The notes beneath the pieces are model-generated. The model did no database searches. It was not told the DNA's origin and worked only from the letters and a program-made list of their open reading frames with translations. A DNA stretch of 6,809 nucleotides from Candidatus Omnitrophota bacterium (GTDB taxonomy: Bacteria; Omnitrophota; Koll11; Gygaellales; Profunditerraquicolaceae): positions 3,046 through 9,854 of the forward strand of contig JALOQI010000026.1 of the NCBI GenBank assembly GCA_025453435.1, in the 5' to 3' direction. Both the position numbers and the translations under genes were made by a program. Positions 1 through 6,613 of the stretch are shown here, in pieces. How positions within the stretch are numbered: position 1 is the first letter of the stretch; each line of letters begins with the position of its first letter.

Positions 1-7
1 TTTATTT

Positions 8-95
8 TGGTGCGAGGAGAGGGAGTTGAACCCTCACAGTTTATGCAACCAACAGCCCCTCAAACTGTCGCGTCTGCCAATTCCGCCATCCTCGC
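8..95 (-). tRNA. tRNA-Leu, anticodon GAG, CCA encoded
   Basis: Read on the minus strand this folds as a class II tRNA of 88 nt. The acceptor stem is GCGAGGA with TCCTCGC, followed by A73 and an encoded CCA. The anticodon stem ACAGT/GCTGT closes a 7-base loop TTGAGGG, which gives anticodon GAG and would read leucine codons CUC and CUU. The long variable arm (GGTT/AACT stem) and the T arm GAGGG-TTCAACT-CCCTC fit a leucine tRNA. Its 5' end touches the first copy of a tandem hairpin repeat. A strong promoter lies about 120 bp upstream, so the precursor should have an unusually long, structured 5' leader. Confidence 0.96.
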
Positions 96-182
96 GCTAG
101 AGAGCGCGTACTGGCGCAATACCTAGCCAGGTACGCGCTAGAGAGCGCGTACTGGCGCAATACCTATAAGCGCCAGGTACGC
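93..182. repeat. Two tandem hairpin-forming repeats in the tRNA-Leu leader
   Basis: A 33-bp segment at 93-125 recurs exactly at 134-166, a 41-bp period. The shared tail gccaggtac recurs at 126-134 and 172-180, with about 5 extra bases in the second copy. Each copy holds a small perfect hairpin CGCGCT-AGAG-AGCGCG (93-108 and 134-149). It also holds a larger one, GCGTAC-TGGC pairing with GCCA-g-GTACGC around a one-base bulge. The second copy gives the best version, 147-158 with 170-182, at 12 bp. The first copy overlaps the first three bases of tRNA-Leu. No reading frame is evident. The origin (local duplication, small palindromic element or processing signal) is unknown. Confidence 0.85.
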
Positions 183-214
183 AATAGCATTCAAATCATA
201 TTTTCTTGAGGCGG

Positions 215-243
215 ATTATATTCTAATACGTATAGCCTTTCAA
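215..243 (-). promoter_or_regulatory. sigma70-type promoter for tRNA-Leu
   Basis: On the minus strand a TTGAAA -35 box (238-243, 5 of 6 consensus bases) is followed by a 17-bp spacer and a perfect TATAAT -10 box (215-220). Initiation is expected near position 208, which predicts a leader of about 113 nt that includes the hairpin repeats before the mature tRNA 5' end at 95. Confidence 0.7.
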
Positions 244-264
244 GGCAAGATAAATCGACTTGTA

Positions 265-293
265 TTGCGATAATATGTAGTGCATACTTTAAT
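265..293 (+). promoter_or_regulatory. Probable promoter of the riboswitch transcript
   Basis: TTGCGA (265-270, 4 of 6) is followed by 17 bp and TTTAAT (288-293, 5 of 6). Initiation would fall near 300, about 30 nt before the aptamer. It is divergent from the tRNA-Leu promoter, with 21 bp between the two -35 boxes. It is weaker than the other promoters in the window, and its placement is supported mainly by the position of the riboswitch. Confidence 0.5.
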
Positions 294-331
294 AGAGGAA
301 CCTAAATGATCTGATAATTCGGCTAATATTA

Positions 332-419
332 ATACCTGCTGAAAAGGCAAACTAGCAGTAATGCTGGGGCGCAACGCCACCGGTCCTGGGAACAGGATAG
401 CGGGGCTGCCAAAAGGTAT
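332..419 (+). ncRNA. Cyclic-di-GMP-I riboswitch aptamer (GEMM-I)
   Basis: The segment carries the conserved GEMM-I landmarks in order. GGCAAAC is at 346-352. A hairpin CTAGCA/TGCTGG (352-357 with 362-367) is capped by a GNRA tetraloop GTAA. The core GGCGCAACGCC then ACCGG follows at about 368-383. A second hairpin TCCTG/CAGGA (384-388 with 393-397) has a GGAA loop, and TAGCGGGGC-TGCC is at 398-410. GGCA (346-349) pairs with TGCC (407-410), and an outer helix ATACCT (332-337) with AGGTAT (414-419) closes the domain. The family binds c-di-GMP in cis. Some GEMM-I members prefer 3',3'-cGAMP, and ligand choice cannot be settled here. A terminator follows at once, so control is probably by transcription attenuation of the exported-protein gene at 523. 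Confidence 0.93.
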
Positions 420-430
420 CGTGTCAGCAT

Positions 431-460
431 AACCCTAAGCACTTTGCCTTAGGGTTTTTT
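431..460 (+). terminator. Intrinsic terminator, riboswitch expression platform
   Basis: AACCCTAAG (431-439) pairs perfectly with CTTAGGGTT (448-456) around an 8-nt loop. The U tract runs from 455 to 460. The hairpin starts 11 nt after the aptamer's closing helix, the usual place for a riboswitch-controlled terminator. Flanking GCAT (427-430) and ATGC (461-464) could extend the stem past the T run. Whether ligand promotes or prevents its formation cannot be told by eye. Confidence 0.85.
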
Positions 461-464
461 ATGC

Positions 465-507
465 CCGGCCATGGCTTGCCTTTACGGTTAGTCCCGGCCG
501 GTTTTTT
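465..507 (+). terminator. Possible second terminator just before the start codon
   Basis: CCGGCC (465-470) can pair with GGCCGG (496-501), followed directly by six T residues (502-507). The loop is long (25 nt), so this is less certain than the first terminator. The T tract ends 15 nt before the ATG at 523, leaving little room for a ribosome-binding site. The hairpin could instead act on translation initiation. Confidence 0.4.
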
Positions 508-522
508 ATTTATGGTGCTGCC

Positions 523-1062
523 ATGAAAAAAATAGCGCATATAGTATTATTATCTATCTTAATGTCCTGCAATATATTATGCGCTGACGTAAAATTATAT
601 GCAAACCAGCAGTATGGCATGCCTGTATTTAAATATGCCACGCCGCAGACATGGGAATATTTACGAAGCGGCTTGAATTACCTGGAAAGCCCTCATCCTC
701 TATCCAGGCCCGAATCAGTATCCTCAGGCTATATGCACCCGGACGGCAAGGGTTTTGGGCCGCTGGGCTTCAGCCCGGGGGCGTATGAAGACGTTCAGAG
801 GGTTTACCCTTATTTCAGGCAGTATTCCTGGGAGGATGTAATAAGCTCGAGCTTTGTTTACGACCTCGCAAACAGGGCCTATGCTGACTGGCTTTTATGT
901 AATCTGCAGGACAGTATTCCGCAAAGTCCGGCTGCCTGGCAAATCTTTGATGTAGTGCACAAAGCCTGGAATCTAGGCCTGACAGGCTACAGAAAAGGAA
1001 AAAATGTTGCGTCATCGCGCATTAAAAGAGCAGAAGAATTTATTAATGGCATAGCCTTATGA
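523..1062 (+). CDS. Exported lysozyme/lytic-transglycosylase-like protein under riboswitch control
   Basis: This 179-residue protein starts with a signal sequence: positively charged MKK, a hydrophobic stretch to about residue 20, and a likely cleavage near LCA/D at 21. An imperfect lipobox LMSC at 13-16 makes a lipoprotein possible. The remainder resembles a small SLT/lysozyme-like fold. PESVSSG around Glu64 could be the catalytic glutamate region, GFGPLGFSP (77-85) recalls the Gly-rich GLMQ-type motif, and AWNLGLTGYRKGK (148-160) recalls the C-terminal AYNAG motif. If so, it would cleave peptidoglycan glycan strands in the periplasm. The pattern is seen by eye and no close homologue is recalled. 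The gene lies directly behind a c-di-GMP riboswitch and terminator, a setting typical of surface and envelope genes. The ATG has no clear Shine-Dalgarno, only a weak GGTG just upstream. Existence of the gene is much surer than its function. Confidence 0.8.
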   Translation: MKKIAHIVLLSILMSCNILCADVKLYANQQYGMPVFKYATPQTWEYLRSGLNYLESPHPLSRPESVSSGYMHPDGKGFGPLGFSPGAYEDVQRVYPYFRQYSWEDVISSSFVYDLANRAYADWLLCNLQDSIPQSPAAWQIFDVVHKAWNLGLTGYRKGKNVASSRIKRAEEFINGIAL

Positions 1063-1065
1063 CCC

Positions 1066-1083
1066 GGCCGTATAGTCCCGGCC
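1066..1083. other. Short hairpin between convergent genes
   Basis: GGCCG (1066-1070) can pair with CGGCC (1079-1083) in the 24-bp gap between the stop codons of the exported-protein gene and glnS. There is no T tract on either side, so it is at best a weak or factor-assisted terminator. It carries an 11-bp copy (tagtcccggcc, 1073-1083) of a sequence also found before the exported-protein gene. Confidence 0.3.
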
Positions 1084-1086
1084 ATA

Positions 1087-2772
1087 TCAGAGCTTGCTTT
1101 CTATTTTCGCCCAGGTGTCGCGCAGCGTGACAGTTCTGTTAAATACAGGCGCGCCGGGCGCGGAATCCGCTGGATCCGCAAAAAAATAACCCAGTCTTTC
1201 GAATTGATACCTGCTGCCCGGCCGGGCGTTCTTGAGCCCGGGTTCAGCCATGCAGGATCCGATAGTTTCGAGAGATCCGGGGTTAAGATTTACCGTAAAA
1301 TGCGAGCCTTCCGGTATATCGTCGGGATCGCGTTTGGTGAAAAGATTATCGTATAAGCGTACGCCTAAAGGCACCGCGTGCCGGCTTGAAACCCAGTGGA
1401 GAGTGGCTTTTACCTTTCTTCCGTCCGGAGCGTCGCCCCCGCGAGTCAACGGATCATACGTGCAGTGTATCTCCGATATTTCGCCGGTAGCGCTGTTTTT
1501 TACTACGCTTTCGCATTTGATAAAATAAGCGTAGCGCAGCCTTACCTCGCGCCCCGGAGACAGCCGGTAATACTGTTTTGGCGGGTCTTCGCGGAAATCT
1601 TCCCGCTCAATATATATTTCCCTGCAAAACGGAAGCTTGCGAGTGCCTGACGACAAATCTTCGGGATTGTTAACGGCATCGATTTCTTCTGTCTGCCCTT
1701 GCGGATAATTGTCAATGACCACCTTTACGGGCCGCAGGACCGCCATTGCGCGCGGCGCTGTTCTATTGAGCTCTTCCCGGATGCTGTTTTCCAGAAGCAC
1801 CAGGTCTATGATACTGTCGGCTTTCGCCACTCCTATAATATCGCAGAACCGCCTGATCGATTCAGGGGTGTAGCCGCGGCGCCTGAAGCCCGATATGGTC
1901 GGCATGCGCGGGTCATCCCAGCCGCTGACGAGCTTTTTCTGCACAAGTTCCAGAAGCTTGCGCTTGCTTAAAAGCGTGTGGCTCAGATTAAGACGGGCGA
2001 ATTCGATCTGTTGGGGATGATGGATGCCCAGTTCAGCCAGTATCCAATCATACAGCGGGCGGTGAACCTCGAATTCCAGCGTGCAGATAGAGTGGGTTAT
2101 TCCTTCTATGGAATCGCAGATCCCGTGAGTAAAATCGTAAGTCGGATAGATGCGCCAGGCGTTTTTTGTACGGTGATGCGATTCTTTTCTGATGCGGTAG
2201 AACACGGGATCCCGCATTAAAAGGTTCGGGCTGGCCATGTCTATTTTACCCCGCAGAACCTTTGCCCCTTCTGGAAATTCTCCTGCTCGCATCCGGCCGA
2301 AAAGATCCAGGTTTTCCTCGACGCTGCGGTCGCGATACGGGCTGTTCCTGCCGGGCTCGGTGATCGTGCCGCGGGATTTGCGCATTTCCTCGAGAGACTG
2401 ATCGCAGACAAAAGCCGAGCCTTTTTTTATCAAGGTGACGGCGAACTCATAGATCTTTTCGAAATAATCAGAGGCGTAATAAAGCCTGTCCTGCCAGTCA
2501 AACCCCAGCCATCGCACGTCTTCCATAATGGAATTCACGTATTCAACGTCCTCTGTTTCGGGGTTGGTGTCGTCGAACCGCAGGTTGCACAGTCCTTTGT
2601 AATCCCTGGCTATGCCGAAATTAAGGCAGATGCTTTTTGCATGCCCTATATGAAGATAGCCGTTGGGTTCCGGGGGAAAGCGCGTGTGAACCGCGCCGCC
2701 GTTCTTCCCCGCAGCTAGATCCGCGTTAATTATTTCCCGGATGAAATTTGTGTTTTGCGCTTGCGCATCCAT
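1087..2772 (-). CDS. glnS: Glutaminyl-tRNA synthetase
   Basis: This cytoplasmic enzyme charges tRNA-Gln with glutamine using ATP. The 561 residues compare with 554 in E. coli GlnRS. The class I signatures are intact: PPEPNG at 33-38, HIGH at 41-44, and the KMSKS-equivalent LLSKRK at 267-272. RFDDTNP at 65-71 and the region with [18 protein letters not shown] (203-220) are characteristic of GlnRS/GluRS. The C-terminal part, from about residue 340, forms the anticodon-binding beta-barrels. The ATG start lets the usual N-terminus ([11 protein letters not shown]) be complete. The 26 nt before it show no Shine-Dalgarno and lie directly after tRNA-Gln(CTG), its own substrate. The tRNA and gene probably share one transcript from the promoter at 2890-2918. 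No good intrinsic terminator is seen downstream. Confidence 0.98.
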   Translation of the reverse strand: MDAQAQNTNFIREIINADLAAGKNGGAVHTRFPPEPNGYLHIGHAKSICLNFGIARDYKGLCNLRFDDTNPETEDVEYVNSIMEDVRWLGFDWQDRLYYASDYFEKIYEFAVTLIKKGSAFVCDQSLEEMRKSRGTITEPGRNSPYRDRSVEENLDLFGRMRAGEFPEGAKVLRGKIDMASPNLLMRDPVFYRIRKESHHRTKNAWRIYPTYDFTHGICDSIEGITHSICTLEFEVHRPLYDWILAELGIHHPQQIEFARLNLSHTLLSKRKLLELVQKKLVSGWDDPRMPTISGFRRRGYTPESIRRFCDIIGVAKADSIIDLVLLENSIREELNRTAPRAMAVLRPVKVVIDNYPQGQTEEIDAVNNPEDLSSGTRKLPFCREIYIEREDFREDPPKQYYRLSPGREVRLRYAYFIKCESVVKNSATGEISEIHCTYDPLTRGGDAPDGRKVKATLHWVSSRHAVPLGVRLYDNLFTKRDPDDIPEGSHFTVNLNPGSLETIGSCMAEPGLKNARPGSRYQFERLGYFFADPADSAPGAPVFNRTVTLRDTWAKIESKL

Positions 2773-2798
2773 ATTGATTTTTGAGTTTTTAAAGCTGA

Positions 2799-2872
2799 TG
2801 GTTGCCCCCCATGGATTCGAACCATGATTAACTGGTCCAGAGCCAGTCGTGCTACCATTGCACTAGAGGGCA
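2799..2872 (-). tRNA. tRNA-Gln, anticodon CTG, CCA encoded
   Basis: Read on the minus strand it folds into a 74-nt cloverleaf. The acceptor TGCCCTC pairs with GGGGGCA (one T-G wobble), followed by A73 and an encoded CCA. The D stem is GTGC/GCAC. The anticodon stem ACTGG/CCAGT closes loop CTCTGGA, giving anticodon CTG for codon CAG. The T arm is CATGG-TTCGAAT-CCATG. The weak T1-A72 first pair is a known identity feature of tRNA-Gln. It sits 26 bp upstream of glnS on the same strand. Confidence 0.97.
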
Positions 2873-2889
2873 ATAAGATGTGTTTAATA

Positions 2890-2918
2890 AGTATATAGTA
2901 TCAGAGGGTTAAAATCAA
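2890..2918 (-). promoter_or_regulatory. Promoter of tRNA-Gln and glnS
   Basis: On the minus strand TTGATT (2913-2918) is followed by exactly 17 bp and TATACT (2890-2895, 5 of 6). The -35 box overlaps the stop codon of the REC-GGDEF gene (2915-2917). Initiation near 2883 would give the tRNA a leader of about 10 nt. No terminator is visible between the signalling operon and this promoter, so some read-through from upstream is possible. Confidence 0.6.
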
Positions 2919-3874
2919 GGCTTTTGAACGCCCGGCTCGGCCTCGTCCGCCTTGCGTTTATCCATTACGTAGTTGCTTTTGGACTGGCTTTTGGCGTAAG
3001 CCTTGAGCTCTGCGCCGATCTCTCCGACCTGCGCCACATGCTCTATTTTGCGGAATTCGTTGGTTACAACGCCGATCGATATGGACAGAAGAGGGAACTG
3101 CCTCTGGCTTCCCTGCCGGTCATGCGCGACTATATAGCCGTTTTTCCTGTCGGTATCGTTATAAAATCCCGGGGCTATCTTGTCGAACCGCTCGATTATC
3201 GTGTTGCATATCTGTTCGACCTTTTGCATCGATGTCACCAGCACATAATCGTCGCCTCCGACGTGCCCGACAAAATCATCCGGGTTGCCGTTATCGGCCA
3301 CAGCATTCAGCAATATTCTGGCAGTCTCCTTGATAACGGTGTCGCCGTGCTCGAATCCGTAAGTGTCGTTATAAGCCTTGAATTTATCCAGGTCGACGTA
3401 ACAGACCGCGAAAAGCTCCCTGCTTTTTATCCTGCGCGACAGCTCGTCCAGGATGGAGACGTTCCCGGGAAGCCGGGTGAGGGGGTTGGCCTCAAGGTCA
3501 ATGCCCGATCTGCGCAGGACCATGCGGATGTGGGCTATGAGTTCCTTTGGTTCAAAAGGTTTTACGATATAATCGTCAGCTCCGGATTCTATTCCGTCTA
3601 CCTTGTCCGCCAGATCTCCCTTGCCAGTCACCATTATTACCGGAAGGTGCCGCAGCAGTATATCTTTTTTTATCAGGCGGCAGAATTCCCTGCCGTCCAT
3701 GCGGGGCATTTTATAGTCGCACAGAACAAGGTCCGGCAGCTTTTTCTGGATGAAGACAAGCGCGTCAGCTCCGTTCTCGGCTTCAAAGACCTCGTATTTC
3801 TCATCCTCGAGGGTTATGCGCAGGACATCTCTTATATCGGGTTCGTCGTCGACAACGAGTATCTTGATAGCCAC
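2915..3874 (-). CDS. Response regulator with REC and variant GGDEF domains (putative diguanylate cyclase)
   Basis: The protein has 319 residues. The REC domain (about 3-122) is complete: acidic pair D9-D10, phosphoacceptor D53 in LCDYKMP, T83 and K105. The GGDEF domain (about 128-305) begins with the degenerate NPLTRLPGN. It retains the metal ligand D161 (VDLDKFK) and the guanine-contacting N169 and D178 expected for GTP, but its signature reads GGDDY (206-210) instead of GG(D/E)EF. The I-site RxxD is replaced by NPDD (197-200), so classic product inhibition is unlikely. An extra segment (about 236-258) precedes the SISIGVV strand. By family it would make c-di-GMP from two GTP when phosphorylated, though the Glu-to-Asp change leaves activity open. 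The start codon is GTG, chosen because AAGGAG lies 6 nt upstream. It follows the kinase gene by 17 bp and is its obvious partner. Confidence 0.93.
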   Translation of the reverse strand: MAIKILVVDDEPDIRDVLRITLEDEKYEVFEAENGADALVFIQKKLPDLVLCDYKMPRMDGREFCRLIKKDILLRHLPVIMVTGKGDLADKVDGIESGADDYIVKPFEPKELIAHIRMVLRRSGIDLEANPLTRLPGNVSILDELSRRIKSRELFAVCYVDLDKFKAYNDTYGFEHGDTVIKETARILLNAVADNGNPDDFVGHVGGDDYVLVTSMQKVEQICNTIIERFDKIAPGFYNDTDRKNGYIVAHDRQGSQRQFPLLSISIGVVTNEFRKIEHVAQVGEIGAELKAYAKSQSKSNYVMDKRKADEAEPGVQKP

Positions 3875-3891
3875 GGTAATCTCCTTGTTTT

Positions 3892-5388
3892 TTATGCGGA
3901 AACAGGCAAAGTAAAGCTGAATGTTGATCCGAAGCCCAGCCTGCTCCTGACCCAGATCCTGCCTTTATGCGCCTCGACAATATGCTTGACCATTGCAAGC
4001 CCCAGGCCAGTTCCTTTTACTTCCTGATTTATGGCCATGTCAACGCGGTAAAACTCTACGAACAGCTTGTCAATTGCGTCATCCGGCATTCCGCAGCCTG
4101 TGTCAGTGACGTCCACCTGGATGCTGTCCGCGGCGCTGTGGACCCGTATGACTATCCTGCCGCTGGCCGGAGTGTATTTTATCGCGTTGTTTATAAGATT
4201 TATGAAAACGCGCTTGATCTGGCTGTAGTCTGCCATGACCTCGGGCATGTTCTCCGGAATCTCGACTGAGAAGCCGATCTGATGCTCTTTCATCTGGACG
4301 CCTAGCATGTCCCCGACTTCGTCTATAAGCGATTTTAAGTTCATCGGCGCTATCTTAAGCGTTATTCTGCCCGATTCTATCCGCGCTATGTCCAGAAGGT
4401 CATTGACGAATTGCACCAGTTCGTCCGAGTGCTTGTTTATCTTGCTCAACCGCTTATGCGCTTCCTCGGGAATAGTCCCGAGTTTCCCCGAGAGAAGAAT
4501 AGAGGCGTATCCCTTGATGGAAGTAAGAGGGGTGCGCAATTCGTGCGATACATTCGACACGAAGTCGTTTTTTCTCTGGCTGACGCGCTTGACTTCTTCA
4601 AGTGCAAGGGACAGTTCCTTGGTCCTTTGCTCCACGCGGTTCTCGAGCTCCTGGTGGGCCTGCCAGGTGTTTTCGAAAAGCCTGGCGTTTTCGATCGCCT
4701 GGCCTATCTGGTTGGCAAGGATCTTTATTAATTCTTCGTCGCCCTCGTTAAAAATTGCTTCGGCGCTGGAAACGCCCGCGAAAAGCAGGCCCTTATTCCC
4801 CTCTTTGGGCAGAAACGGCGATACGACAAAAGACGCGACGTGAAAGATGGCGCCGATTTTGTTTTTCAGCGCCTGGTCCATTGATGCGGTTATGGATGAA
4901 AGGGACTGTTCGTTTGTGATCAGAGCCGCGAAGAACTCGGTGTCGGTATCGAGCAAAGATTTAATGGACAATGCGTCCCCGTCGGAAAAACCGACCGCCA
5001 TGCGGATATTAAACTGTTTTGTTTTTGCGTCCCAGACAAGGGCCATGGCTTTTTCGAACCCGAGGTCCGCAAGGACCCGGGGTTCTATCCGGCTGAATAT
5101 CTGGATCTCATCGAGCGTTGAGCTGATGGAGCGGGAAAGCGTTTGAAGGGCGTACAGGCCGGTTATTTTTTTGTCCAGCTCTTCCTGCGCTTTGTTTAGC
5201 TCTATATCCGTGCGCACGACAAGTTTTGCCTGGCCGTCCATTTCGTCAAGCGTATGCTTGAGGCCGTCGATCTCGCTCGACAGCTGTTTGTTTTCGCTCC
5301 ACTTTATCATGAGCAGGCCCCCGAGGGCAAGCGATGCGATTATGCCTATCATCCCCGCTGCGCTCATGAACAGTTCAAAGTCGCTCAT
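3892..5388 (-). CDS. Membrane-anchored sensor histidine kinase with GAF-like domain
   Basis: The protein has 498 residues. One N-terminal membrane segment (about 8-28) is followed by a coiled coil (about 32-78) and a GAF-like domain (about 80-235, beginning LQTLSRSISSTLD). A second coiled coil (about 240-272) leads to the HisKA domain with phosphoacceptor H282 in SHELRTPL, then the HATPase domain. The ATPase boxes are all present: N box INLINNAIKYTP (396-407), G1 DTGCGMP (429-435), F box around 443-448 and G2 GTGLGLAMVK (459-468). It has no receiver domain. Its ATG directly abuts the TAA of the FIST gene, with GAGGG of the preceding codons as ribosome-binding site, so the two are probably translationally coupled. 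It likely relays a signal from the FIST protein or its own GAF domain to the REC-GGDEF protein encoded next. Confidence 0.96.
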   Translation of the reverse strand: MSDFELFMSAAGMIGIIASLALGGLLMIKWSENKQLSSEIDGLKHTLDEMDGQAKLVVRTDIELNKAQEELDKKITGLYALQTLSRSISSTLDEIQIFSRIEPRVLADLGFEKAMALVWDAKTKQFNIRMAVGFSDGDALSIKSLLDTDTEFFAALITNEQSLSSITASMDQALKNKIGAIFHVASFVVSPFLPKEGNKGLLFAGVSSAEAIFNEGDEELIKILANQIGQAIENARLFENTWQAHQELENRVEQRTKELSLALEEVKRVSQRKNDFVSNVSHELRTPLTSIKGYASILLSGKLGTIPEEAHKRLSKINKHSDELVQFVNDLLDIARIESGRITLKIAPMNLKSLIDEVGDMLGVQMKEHQIGFSVEIPENMPEVMADYSQIKRVFINLINNAIKYTPASGRIVIRVHSAADSIQVDVTDTGCGMPDDAIDKLFVEFYRVDMAINQEVKGTGLGLAMVKHIVEAHKGRIWVRSRLGFGSTFSFTLPVSA

Positions 5389-6606
5389 TTATCCCTCAAT
5401 TATCAAAATAGAGATCATCTGGTTATGGAAGTATGTCTGGCCGAGCTGGCTTTTAGCGGCCAGCGGCGCAAGCTCGCCGAAAGTGTTGATGCCTACAATT
5501 CCGGTTCCGGGCTCAAACGATTCGTTGATGATTTTAAGTTCGGTCTGGATGTCTTTACCCATACATACAGCCCTGGGGAAAGAGTTGAAGACCAGCATAA
5601 GTTTTGAAGTTTTTTCTTTATGGAACTTTACGGCCTGAAGGCTCAGGGTGGTTTTTGCTTCGTTTATGGCGGCCCTGGTAGCCTCAAGACAGGTTTCTTT
5701 TGTCGAGATCATAAGGCGTATGGTGCTCCCGGGCGACACGCTGCCCAGGCATACTATTGACCCGTCGCTTTCAACAGATTGGATGCTGCGCAAGAGATAT
5801 TCTTCCTGGCCGGCAGTCTTGATGCCGATGGGATAGAGCATTGAAAGGTTTTTGAACTCGCTTCTGATTTTTTGCTCGTCATATCCCAGGTATTCTTCAT
5901 AAAGCTCTATCGCGGGAGCGTCGTCTATTGTCCGAATGATATTATCCTCGGCGGAGGAAATCGTATGCGGTTTCCCCAGAGGCTTCCAACCGTGGCGCAG
6001 TCCGAAGCCGAATGTGACTTTTCCGCCCAGAAGAAGCCCCACGCAGGAGTCTGTCAGCGATATCTCGTTGAAATACAGGCAGTTCAACCGGCTGTCTGTC
6101 GGATTTGCTAGAGCCGCTCCCACGCAGGGGAAGCTTTTGCCCAGCTTTTCCTGGAGGCCGGAAATAAAATTCGTGCTACCTTTTGCAAGATTATCAAACA
6201 ACAAAAGGCTTGTGCTGCGAGGCACATTTTTAAAGCCGTAGAGCAGCTGTTCGGCCATTTCCTCGCCGGCGGCAATGCCGCTGTTGGCCACAGAAACGCC
6301 GTTAGTATGCCCTGTCGTGAAATATACGCCCTCGGGGAATGTTATTAGCGCCACAAACACGCCCCTTTTATAAACCGAGGTAGCTGAAAAAAACCCGCTG
6401 ACGGTAGCTCCGATCACGGGCACATCAGGCAATAGAGTGCTTATATTTTTAAGGACGCCGGCAAAAGGAACGTCGGAACTGTTGAATACCAGGGCCAGGC
6501 TTATTCTTTCCTTTATGCTTTTTTTTGCTTTTGCCAGCCTGACAGCCTCTTCGACCGCGGCTACGTCGTTTTTAGCAGAACTGGCGCCGGTTCCGATGTC
6601 AATCAT
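5389..6606 (-). CDS. FIST domain sensor protein (FIST_N plus FIST_C)
   Basis: The protein has 405 residues from the ATG at 6606. The FIST_N domain covers roughly residues 30-210, with LALVFNSSD, then PVIGATVSG around 63-71. The FIST_C domain covers about 230-395, with GSVSPGSTIRL, VFNSFPRAVCMG (about 339-350), GINTFGE (372-378) and the terminal FHNQ (393-396). FIST domains are predicted small-ligand sensors, often placed beside kinases and c-di-GMP enzymes. No signal peptide or membrane helix is seen, so it is likely cytoplasmic. A longer frame opens at a TTG at 6642, but that TTG is part of the promoter -35 box and the extra 12 residues do not look like FIST sequence. With a -10 box ending 7 nt before the ATG, the mRNA appears leaderless. 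The gene leads a three-gene operon. Confidence 0.94.
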   Translation of the reverse strand: MIDIGTGASSAKNDVAAVEEAVRLAKAKKSIKERISLALVFNSSDVPFAGVLKNISTLLPDVPVIGATVSGFFSATSVYKRGVFVALITFPEGVYFTTGHTNGVSVANSGIAAGEEMAEQLLYGFKNVPRSTSLLLFDNLAKGSTNFISGLQEKLGKSFPCVGAALANPTDSRLNCLYFNEISLTDSCVGLLLGGKVTFGFGLRHGWKPLGKPHTISSAEDNIIRTIDDAPAIELYEEYLGYDEQKIRSEFKNLSMLYPIGIKTAGQEEYLLRSIQSVESDGSIVCLGSVSPGSTIRLMISTKETCLEATRAAINEAKTTLSLQAVKFHKEKTSKLMLVFNSFPRAVCMGKDIQTELKIINESFEPGTGIVGINTFGELAPLAAKSQLGQTYFHNQMISILIIEG

Positions 6607-6613
6607 AAGTAGA

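Noticed and set aside
93..182. CRISPR array
   Set aside because: There are only two copies, spaced by about 8 bp, and the unit is internally palindromic. No spacers and no cas genes are present.
306..314. ATG after a purine-rich AGAGGAA at 294-300, as a possible leader peptide
   Set aside because: The frame reads ATG ATC TGA and stops after two codons. The segment is better explained as the 5' end of the riboswitch transcript.
2773..2798. T-box type leader for glnS
   Set aside because: Only 26 nt separate the tRNA from the start codon, with no specifier loop, T-box sequence or terminator.
2924..4027. A 367-codon open frame on the plus strand opposite the REC-GGDEF and kinase genes
   Set aside because: The opposite strand encodes two intact, motif-complete proteins across the same bases. 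The plus-strand translation has no recognisable domain and crosses their gene boundary, so it is a shadow of low stop-codon frequency.
4307..4843. A 178-codon plus-strand frame rich in Ser and Arg
   Set aside because: It lies antisense to the kinase HisKA/GAF region, and its composition is what the complement of that coding sequence gives.
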